Assembly (NCBI RefSeq): GCF_006438955.1
Contig: NZ_RCZK01000009.1
Coordinates: 1-64,000, forward strand
Origin: Sphingomonas oligophenolica
GTDB lineage: Bacteria; Pseudomonadota; Alphaproteobacteria; Sphingomonadales; Sphingomonadaceae
Reading direction: 5' to 3'
DNA: 64,000 nucleotides
Below the pieces are notes generated by a model. It was not told where the DNA came from. It did no database searches and saw only the letters and a program-made list of their open reading frames with translations. Made by a program: the position numbers and the translations under genes. Numbering within the stretch: position 1 is the stretch's first letter; each line of letters begins with the position of its first letter. Positions 57,933 through 64,000 of this stretch are shown here, piece after piece.

Positions 57933-58859
57933 ATGGCCGAAAACGATTCCGTCCTCGCCGCCGCCACTGCCTGGAAGGGCGAACGACTCGCGATCGCGAC
58001 CGTCACCTCGACCTGGGGATCGGCGCCGCGCCCGCGTGGCAGCCACATGCTGGTCCACGAAGACGGGCGCTTCGAAGGCTCGGTATCGGGCGGCTGCGTG
58101 GAGAGCGACATCCTCGATACCGCCGCACAGGTGATCGCGGGCGCGCCGTTCGTCGTGAAGAAATACGGCGTCGCCGATGCCGCGGCGTGGGAAGTCGGCC
58201 TGCCGTGCGGCGGCGAGATCGAGGTGATGGTTCAGCCCGTCTCCGCCGCGGGGTTCGATCCCGAGCTGTTCGACCGGATCGCCGATGCGCGCGATGCCGG
58301 GCAGGCGTTGGTGGTCACGACCGACCTGACATCGGGCCACAGCGATTTGCGCCCGCAGCAGACCGGCGAGGTCTTCGTCAACCGCTATGATCCGCCGCGG
58401 CGGCTGCTGATCGTCGGTGCGGTCCAGATCGCGCAGGCGCTGGCGCAATTGTCACGCGCGCTCGGAATCGAGACCGTGCTGATCGATCCGCGCGCGCGCT
58501 TCCTGACCGAAGAGCGGTTCCCCGGCGTCACGCTCGACGATCGCTGGCCCGACGAGGCGATCGAGGCGCTCAAGCCCGGTCCTGCGACCGCAGTGGTCAC
58601 GCTCTCCCACGACATCAAGATCGACGACCCCGCGCTGATCGCGGCGCTGGCGAGCAATGCCGCCTATGTCGGCGCGCTGGGATCGCGCAAGAGCCACGCG
58701 GCGCGGCGCGAACGGCTCGCCGCGGCGGGCGTGACCCCTGCGAATCTCGATCGGATCGATGCCCCGGTCGGGATCGACATCGGCGCGATCGGGCCGTCGG
58801 AGATCGCGCTGTCGGTCGCCGCCGCGATGATCGCCGCGTTCCACGAGAAGCGCACATGA
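57933..58859 (+). CDS. XdhC/PaoD-family molybdenum enzyme maturation factor
   Basis: 308 residues from the ATG with GAGGA seven bases upstream. The N-terminal XdhC domain (A-T-V-T-S-T-W-G-S-A-P-R-P-R-G, G-S-V-S-G-G-C-V-E) and C-terminal Rossmann domain (L-L-I-V-G-A-V-Q-I-A...A-Y-V-G-A-L-G-S-R-K) are standard. It binds and inserts the MCD cofactor and sulphurates it. Coupled to the cytidylyltransferase gene by ATGA. Confidence 0.92.
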   Translation: MAENDSVLAAATAWKGERLAIATVTSTWGSAPRPRGSHMLVHEDGRFEGSVSGGCVESDILDTAAQVIAGAPFVVKKYGVADAAAWEVGLPCGGEIEVMVQPVSAAGFDPELFDRIADARDAGQALVVTTDLTSGHSDLRPQQTGEVFVNRYDPPRRLLIVGAVQIAQALAQLSRALGIETVLIDPRARFLTEERFPGVTLDDRWPDEAIEALKPGPATAVVTLSHDIKIDDPALIAALASNAAYVGALGSRKSHAARRERLAAAGVTPANLDRIDAPVGIDIGAIGPSEIALSVAAAMIAAFHEKRT

Positions 58860-59473
58860 TCCGCCCCGAAGACGTCGTCCTGATCCTGCTCGCCGCAGGG
58901 CGCAGCGAGCGGTTCGGCGATATCGGCAGCAAGCTCGACGAACCCTTCCTCAACCGACCGCTCGGCCTCCATGTCGCGGTCGCGCTCGAAGCGGTGCCGT
59001 TTCGCGAGCGCATCGCGGTGGTCGGCAACGCCAAGGTCGATTTTCCCAGCCACGGCTTTCGCGTGCTGACCAACCACGACCCCAGCCGGGGCATGGCCTC
59101 ATCGGTCAAGATCGGGGTCGAACACGCCAAGGCGATCGGCGCGAAGGCGGTGCTGATCGCGCTGGCGGATATGCCGCGGATCACCGCGACTCATGTCTAT
59201 ACGCTGTTCGACGCATTCGATGACGACGCCGCGGTGGTCGCCTCGAGCGACGGCGAACGCCCGAGCCCGCCCGCGCTGTTCGGCTGCGCGCAGTTCGACT
59301 TCCTGTTGGCGCTCGAGGGCGATTCGGGCGCGCGCGATATGGTCCGCCGCGGCAAGCATGTCGTGACCACCCCCGCCGAGCTGATCGACGTCGATACCCA
59401 GGAGGAGCTCGAACGCCTCCGCGAACTCGTCCACGCGCCCGAGGCCTATACGCGGCACCACCGGCGGCCCTGA
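58856..59473 (+). CDS. MobA/MocA-like molybdopterin nucleotidyltransferase
   Basis: 205 residues. L-L-A-A-G-R-S-E-R-F-G (nucleotide loop), N-H-D-P-S-R-G-M-A-S-S-V, and L-A-D-M-P-R-I (metal Asp) are the MocA/MobA landmarks; P-P-A-L-F is near the end. It probably adds CMP to molybdopterin to form the MCD cofactor for the oxidoreductase upstream. Convergent with the carboxylase gene, 6 bp apart. Confidence 0.88.
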   Translation: MIRPEDVVLILLAAGRSERFGDIGSKLDEPFLNRPLGLHVAVALEAVPFRERIAVVGNAKVDFPSHGFRVLTNHDPSRGMASSVKIGVEHAKAIGAKAVLIALADMPRITATHVYTLFDAFDDDAAVVASSDGERPSPPALFGCAQFDFLLALEGDSGARDMVRRGKHVVTTPAELIDVDTQEELERLRELVHAPEAYTRHHRRP

Positions 59474-59479
59474 GCGGCG

Positions 59480-61570
59480 CTATTCCAGTTCGAGGATCAC
59501 CTGATCGACCGCGAGGCTGTCCCCGGTCGCCGCCTCGAGCGCCTTCACCACCGCGGATTTTTCGGCGCGCAGGATGTTCTCCATCTTCATCGCCTCAACC
59601 ACCGCGAGCGGCTGCCCCGCCTCGACCTTGTCGCCGACCTTCACGTCGAGCCGGACGAGCAACCCCGGCATCGGGCTGACGAGGAATTTCGACAGGTCGG
59701 GCGGCACCTTCTCGATCAGGTGCCGCGTCAGCCCCGCGAACCGCGCGGGCAGCACCCGCACGACATGGCTCGCCCCGCGCGTCGTCAGGCGAAATCCGCC
59801 CGGCACCATCGCCAGCCGGATCGACAGGTCGCCCTGTTCCTCGCTCTCGACATGAACGATCCGGTCGCCGGGCGTGTATTCGAGCGCCAGGTCGAGCATC
59901 TCGCCGTCGACGATCAGCCCGTCGGTCGACACCGTGACCGCGGAATCGACCTTGTCGATCGTCGCGACCCAGTCGGCGGGCGGGCGCAGCGTCCGCCCCA
60001 GTTGCCCGTCGATCCGCCGCGCGCGATCGGCGTGCGCGGTCGCGGCGAAGGCGGCGACCGCCGCCAGCGTCCGCTTGAGATCGGCGTCGGCGGGCGCGCC
60101 GTGAAAGCCGTCGGGATATTCCTCGGCGATGAACCCGGTGGTGATGTTGCCCGATCGGAACCGCGGGTGCTGCATCAGCGCGGAGAGGAAATCGATGTTG
60201 TTGCCCGGCCCCTCGATCTCGAACGCATCGAGCGCCGCGATCTGCGCATCGATCGCCGCCTCGCGCGTCGGTGCCCAGGTGATCAGCTTGGCGATCATCG
60301 GGTCATAGAACATGCTGACCTCGCCGCCCTCGCGCACGCCATCGTCGACACGGACGATGGGCTCTGCTCCCCTCCCGCTTGCGGGAGGGGTCGGGGGAGG
60401 GCTTGTCGAGGCAAACGAGCCGGGTGCGGACACGCCCTCCCCTAGCCCCTCCCGCAAGCGGGAGGGGGACTGAAGCGGCGGCGCATACCGCACCAACCGC
60501 CCGATGCTCGGTAGGAACCCGCGATACGGATCCTCGGCATAGACCCGGTTCTCGATCGCCCACCCGTTGATGCCGATGTCGGCCTGCGCGAACGGCAGCT
60601 TCTCTCCGTGAGCGACCCGGATCATCAGCTCGACCAGATCGACGCCGGTAATCTCCTCGGTCACCGGATGCTCGACCTGGAGCCGGGTGTTCATTTCGAG
60701 GAAGTAGAACCCCTCCCCCGTTGTGTCCGCGCCGCTGACGATCAGCTCGACCGTCCCGGCCGAATAATAGCCCACCGCCTTGGCCAGCGCGACCGCCTGC
60801 TCGCCCATCGCCTGGCGCATCTTCGGCGTCACGAACGGCGACGGCGCTTCCTCGACCACCTTCTGGTGCCGCCGCTGGATCGAACATTCGCGCTCGTTGA
60901 GATAGATGACGTTGCCATGCTGGTCGCCGATCAGCTGGATCTCGATATGCCGCGGCGTCTCGATGAATTTCTCGATGAAGACACGGTCGTCGCCAAAGCT
61001 GGCGAGCCCCTCGCGCTTGGTCGCCTCGAAGCCCTCGCGGACGTCCTGTTCGCCATAGGCGAGCCGCATCCCCTTGCCGCCGCCGCCCGCCGACGCCTTC
61101 ATCATCACCGGGTAACCGATATCGCCCGCGATCCGCACCGCCTCGTCGGTATCCGCGATCTCGCCGAGATAGCCCGGCACGACGTTGACCCCCGCTTCCT
61201 TGGCCAGCTTCTTCGATTCGATCTTGTCCCCCATCGCCGCGATCGCATTCGGCGGCGGCCCGACGAACGCGATCCCCGCCTCGGCACACGCGGTCGCGAA
61301 ACTCTCGCGCTCCGACAGGAAGCCATAGCCCGGATGGATGCAATCCGCGCCGGTCTCCTTGGCCGCGAGCAGGATCAGATCGGCGTTGAGATAGCTTTCC
61401 GCCGCGGGTGCCGGCCCGAGCCGCACCGCCTCGTCTGCCATCAGCACATGCGGCGCGCGTGCGTCGGCATCCGAATAGACCGCGACGGTCGCGATCCCCA
61501 TCTTCTTGGCGGTGCGGAACACGCGACACGCGATTTCGCCGCGATTGGCGACCAGGATTTTTTTGAACAC
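59480..61570 (-). CDS. biotin-dependent acyl-CoA carboxylase alpha subunit (PccA/MccA type)
   Basis: 696 residues with a GTG start. Biotin carboxylase: K-I-L-V-A-N-R-G-E-I-A-C-R, ATP-grasp G-G-G-G-K-G-M-R, N-x-R-L-Q-V-E-H. A middle BT-like domain is followed by a C-terminal biotinyl domain with V-E-A-M-K-M-E-N. Propionyl-CoA use is most likely; the beta subunit is not in the window. Residues about 367-402 are encoded by a REP doublet inserted in frame, where relatives go straight from R-Y-x-P-P to V-R-V-D-x-G-V. Next to bioB, whose product makes its cofactor. Confidence 0.93.
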   Translation of the reverse strand: MFKKILVANRGEIACRVFRTAKKMGIATVAVYSDADARAPHVLMADEAVRLGPAPAAESYLNADLILLAAKETGADCIHPGYGFLSERESFATACAEAGIAFVGPPPNAIAAMGDKIESKKLAKEAGVNVVPGYLGEIADTDEAVRIAGDIGYPVMMKASAGGGGKGMRLAYGEQDVREGFEATKREGLASFGDDRVFIEKFIETPRHIEIQLIGDQHGNVIYLNERECSIQRRHQKVVEEAPSPFVTPKMRQAMGEQAVALAKAVGYYSAGTVELIVSGADTTGEGFYFLEMNTRLQVEHPVTEEITGVDLVELMIRVAHGEKLPFAQADIGINGWAIENRVYAEDPYRGFLPSIGRLVRYAPPLQSPSRLREGLGEGVSAPGSFASTSPPPTPPASGRGAEPIVRVDDGVREGGEVSMFYDPMIAKLITWAPTREAAIDAQIAALDAFEIEGPGNNIDFLSALMQHPRFRSGNITTGFIAEEYPDGFHGAPADADLKRTLAAVAAFAATAHADRARRIDGQLGRTLRPPADWVATIDKVDSAVTVSTDGLIVDGEMLDLALEYTPGDRIVHVESEEQGDLSIRLAMVPGGFRLTTRGASHVVRVLPARFAGLTRHLIEKVPPDLSKFLVSPMPGLLVRLDVKVGDKVEAGQPLAVVEAMKMENILRAEKSAVVKALEAATGDSLAVDQVILELE
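60367..60470. repeat. REP doublet (REPIN-like) inside the carboxylase gene
   Basis: Two inverted about 41-base REPs, each a CCCCTCCCGC-TT-GCGGGAGGGG palindrome plus a GGGGGAGGGC tail, separated by 21 bases. The doublet is translated in frame as a Ser/Pro/Gly/Arg-rich segment. Same family as 61577-61681. Confidence 0.9.
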
Positions 61571-61576
61571 TTACTT

Positions 61577-61681
61577 CTCCCCTCCCGCTTGCGGGAGGGG
61601 CCGGGGGAGGGCCTGTCCGCAATTGGGCGATCTTCTCGAGGGACACGCCCTCCCCTAACCCCTCCCGCGAGCGGGAGGGGA
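61577..61681. repeat. REP doublet (REPIN-like) between bioB and carboxylase gene
   Basis: Inverted REPs at 61577-61617 and 61641-61681 fill the gap: the second ends 2 bp from the bioB stop and the first ends 7 bp before the GTG start. On the minus strand the AGGGGAG of the REP head lies at Shine-Dalgarno distance from that GTG. Confidence 0.9.
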
Positions 61682-61682
61682 A

Positions 61683-62732
61683 CTACGCCGCCGCCACCCG
61701 CATCGGTTCTTCCGCCGTCATCGGTCGTACGCCCAGCTTCGCGAACAGCGCCGCGTCCGCGCTGTCGCCACGATTGCCCGTCGTCAGCAGCTTGTCGCCC
61801 GTAAAAATCGAATTCGCGCCCGCCATGAAGCACAACGCCTGCGTCGCTTCGGACATGCTCTCGCGCCCCGCCGACAACCGCACCATGCTGAGCGGCATCG
61901 TGATCCGCGCCACCGCCACCGTCCGCACGAATTCGATATCGTCGATCTTGGCCAGCGGGGTATCCGCCAGCATGTCGCCGAGCACCGTGCCGCGCACCGG
62001 CACCAGCGCGTTGACCGGCACGCTCTCGGGATGCCGCGGCAGCGTCGCGAGCGCGTGGACGAAGCCGACGCGGTCTTCGCGCGTCTCGCCCATGCCCACG
62101 ATCCCGCCGCAGCACACGTTGATCCCCGCGCGCCGCACCTCTTCCAGCGTCTCGAGCCGGTCGGCGAAGGTCCGCGTCGTGATGACGCTGTCATAGCGTT
62201 CGGGCGAGGTATCGATATTGTGGTTATAGTAATCGAGCCCCGCCTCGGCGAGCATATCCGCCTGTTTGGGCGTCAGCATGCCGAGCGTCATGCACGTCTC
62301 CATCCCCATCTGGCGCACGCCCTTCACCATCTCGACGATCGCGGGCATGTCGCGGTCCTTGGGGTTGCGCCACGCCGCGCCCATGCAGAACCGCTGGCTC
62401 CCCGAATCCTTCGCCTGCGCCGCCATCTGCAGAACGCTGCGCGGGTCCATCAGCTTGGTCGCCTTGACCCCGCTGTCGGCGCTCTTCGATTGCGAGCAAT
62501 AGCCGCAATCCTCGGGGCAGCCGCCCGTCTTGATCGACAGCAGCGTGCACAACTGCACCTCGCCCGCGGCGTGATATTCGCGGTGGACGGTCTGCGCGCG
62601 GAACATCAGCTCGTCGAACGGCAAGTCGAACAGCGCGGCGATTTCGTCGCGGGTCCAGTCGGTGGTCACGCCAGTCTCGTGGTGCGCGGCTCCCGCAGTC
62701 GTGGGCGCAAGGGTAGCTAGGTCGAAAGTCAT
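61683..62732 (-). CDS. bioB: biotin synthase
   Basis: 349 residues. Radical-SAM cluster motif C-P-E-D-C-G-Y-C, then Y-N-H-N-I-D-T-S and G-G-I-V-G-M-G-E-T. Inserts sulphur into dethiobiotin. Its ATG overlaps the DUF3445 stop (ATGA). No other bio genes are present, but the biotin-carrying carboxylase follows. Confidence 0.97.
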   Translation of the reverse strand: MTFDLATLAPTTAGAAHHETGVTTDWTRDEIAALFDLPFDELMFRAQTVHREYHAAGEVQLCTLLSIKTGGCPEDCGYCSQSKSADSGVKATKLMDPRSVLQMAAQAKDSGSQRFCMGAAWRNPKDRDMPAIVEMVKGVRQMGMETCMTLGMLTPKQADMLAEAGLDYYNHNIDTSPERYDSVITTRTFADRLETLEEVRRAGINVCCGGIVGMGETREDRVGFVHALATLPRHPESVPVNALVPVRGTVLGDMLADTPLAKIDDIEFVRTVAVARITMPLSMVRLSAGRESMSEATQALCFMAGANSIFTGDKLLTTGNRGDSADAALFAKLGVRPMTAEEPMRVAAA

Positions 62733-63532
62733 GCAGCTTCCTCGATGGATCGATCGTCGCGCAGCGTGGCATAAGCCGCGAGCGCAGGGGCATAATAGGG
62801 CGCGGCGCGACGGGCGTGTTCGCCCGCGGGGCCGGTGTCGAGCGCGGCCGACACCCGGCGAACCACGCGCACCGACAGCGTGTCCAGCGCAGCGACCGCG
62901 ACGCCGATCGTGAACAGCACCGCGCCGCTATCGGGCAGGCGTCGCAGCGTCTGCCGCTCGCAGCGCAGGTACAGCGTCTGCCCGGCATTCTCCCTCGTCA
63001 CCTGCGCGAACCGTGTCGCGGGGTCGTCGGTCGGCAGATACCGCCACGCATCATCGGCGACGACGAACCAATTGGCGCGCCCGAAGATCGGCCCCGCCGC
63101 CAGCGTTGCGAAGAAATGGTCGACCCCCGCCGCCAGTTGCTCGGCATAACCGTGGATCGGCGCATGGATCGCGGCGAGCGGCTGGCCGATCTTGTCCTCG
63201 ACGCGCCAGTCGGTCGGAAACGCGACCGCCGCCCCGGTCAGCACATACGCATCGCCATCCGCCTGGAGGATGCACAGATCCTCCCACGTCGCGCGCGCCG
63301 CTTCTGCGAGCCCGCCCGCAACCCCGATCAGCGCGGCGACCTCACGCCCCGCCGCCTCGGCGCCCGGCAGCACCCGAACCGCGTCGGGATGCGCATCGAA
63401 CGCGTGCGCGCGCGCCGCCCGGTCGACATCGCGCTGCAGCCACGCCGCCTCGGACACCCGCGACAGACCCATCCGCGGCGCACCACCGCCGCGCCCCGCC
63501 ATCGCCAGCTCTTCGACCGAAAAGCCGAGCAT
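62729..63532 (-). CDS. DUF3445/haem-dependent oxidative N-demethylase-like protein
   Basis: 267 residues from M-L-G-F-S-V-E-E-L; the longer frame is antisense-like and rejected. W-L-Q-R-D-V, D-L-C-I-L (here E-D-L-C-I-L-Q), F-P-T-D-W and I-H-A-P-I-H-G-Y are DUF3445 features; the His-rich I-H-x-P-I-H may hold haem. The substrate is unknown. Coupled on both sides (TGATG with the transporter, ATGA with bioB). Confidence 0.82.
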   Translation of the reverse strand: MLGFSVEELAMAGRGGGAPRMGLSRVSEAAWLQRDVDRAARAHAFDAHPDAVRVLPGAEAAGREVAALIGVAGGLAEAARATWEDLCILQADGDAYVLTGAAVAFPTDWRVEDKIGQPLAAIHAPIHGYAEQLAAGVDHFFATLAAGPIFGRANWFVVADDAWRYLPTDDPATRFAQVTRENAGQTLYLRCERQTLRRLPDSGAVLFTIGVAVAALDTLSVRVVRRVSAALDTGPAGEHARRAAPYYAPALAAYATLRDDRSIEEAA

Positions 63533-64000
63533 CACGCGGTCGGCTTTCGCGCGAGATAGACGCCCACGGTCATCACGATCAGCCCGATGATCCGCCGCGC
63601 GGTGACCGGGGTCACGATCGCGCCCCACAGCCCGAAATGATCGATCACGCTTGCCGCGACCATCTGGCCGAGCAGCACGAAGAACACCGCGTTGCCGATC
63701 CCGATCTTCGGCCCCGCATAGGTGATCGCGAGGATGTAGAACACGGTGAAGAACGCGCCGAGATAATAGACCGGCGGGGTCGCGGCAAAGCGCGCGACGG
63801 ACGGCGGCTGGCCGAACACCGCGAGCACGATCGCCGCCAGCGCGAACGCGCCCGCGAACAATACCGCGCTCGCCGCGACCGGGCTCGCCAGCCGCTGCCC
63901 GAGCCCGGCGTTGAGCGTTGCCATAATCGGAATCCCGATCCCCGCCGCCAGCATCAGCAGCGACAGCAGCAGCGCGGTGGCGGGATGCGGCGCGGTGCTC
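63532..64000 (-). CDS. DMT/YdcZ-type membrane transporter, probably cut by window edge
   Basis: The frame is open to the window end. An ATG at 63954 would give 140 residues, but the upstream in-frame codons (A-L-L-L-S-L-L-M-L-A-A-G) extend the first hydrophobic helix, so the real start is probably outside. Four to five helices with G-P-K-I-G-I-G-N-A and a V-T-x-R-R-I-I-G end fit the YdcZ/DUF606 branch of small DMT proteins. First visible gene of the operon with DUF3445 and bioB; a metabolite exporter or biotin-related role is speculative. Confidence 0.72.
   Translation of the reverse strand, partial: STAPHPATALLLSLLMLAAGIGIPIMATLNAGLGQRLASPVAASAVLFAGAFALAAIVLAVFGQPPSVARFAATPPVYYLGAFFTVFYILAITYAGPKIGIGNAVFFVLLGQMVAASVIDHFGLWGAIVTPVTARRIIGLIVMTVGVYLARKPTA

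Noticed and set aside
60361..60480. Carboxylase gene as a frameshifted pseudogene at the REP doublet
   Set aside because: The frame stays open through the doublet and conserved residues resume in the same frame, so it is an in-frame insertion.

Overview
The window is GC-rich alphaproteobacterial DNA, most likely chromosome of a Sphingomonas-like organism (Sphingomonadaceae). This rests on the style of the ribosomal proteins, the Pro/Gly/Ala-rich accessory proteins, the dispersed palindromic repeats and the gene neighbourhoods; no 16S gene is present to confirm it.

Left edge (1-3614): a decayed horizontally acquired zone. An IS3-family element cut by the window edge sits inside the 3' end of a virB11-like gene. 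That fragment is followed by the first part of a virD4/traG coupling-protein gene, which is fused tail to tail to a 3'-truncated Fic-domain gene. Next to it a tRNA-Leu(CAA) gene carries a very small integrated element: one tyrosine integrase between 40-bp direct repeats of the tRNA 5' half.

Core block, minus strand (3843-26206): guaA, then read backwards the complete alpha (rpsM-rpsK-rpoA-rplQ), spc, S10 and str (rpsL-rpsG-fusA-tuf) operons with secY and adk. A 0.48-kb unit of a DUF559 nuclease-like gene framed by inverted REP-like repeats sits between the tuf terminator and rpsJ. Several palindromic repeats lie in other gaps of the block. uS5 and uL3 carry unusual low-complexity extensions.

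Plus strand (26476-35157): a membrane protein, tRNA-Trp, secE-nusG, two unrecognised exported/membrane genes, rplK-rplA, a TonB-like gene, an L10-type leader and rplJ-rplL. rpoBC does not follow rplL in this window.

35234-40801: small regulator operons (two XRE genes coupled to membrane proteins, one of them a DUF2975 gene broken by a stop codon), two striking palindromic operator candidates, a ClpP-like protein, a caspase-like C13 peptidase and a RelBE-type toxin-antitoxin pair.

40823-50240: sdhCDA without sdhB, two tandem soluble chemoreceptors with nearly identical signalling halves, an SDR, prmA, a cold-shock gene, phhA and a TIGR02117 protein.

50381-59473: lipoprotein and GDPD genes, then a PaoABC-type molybdenum aldehyde oxidoreductase operon with two tandem large subunits and the maturation genes xdhC/paoD and mobA/mocA-like. 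59480-64000: a biotin operon (transporter, DUF3445, bioB) followed by a biotin-carrying acyl-CoA carboxylase alpha subunit whose gene contains an in-frame REP doublet. A second doublet of the same family fills the gap in front of that gene.

All calls come from reading the sequence and recalling families; no database search was run.
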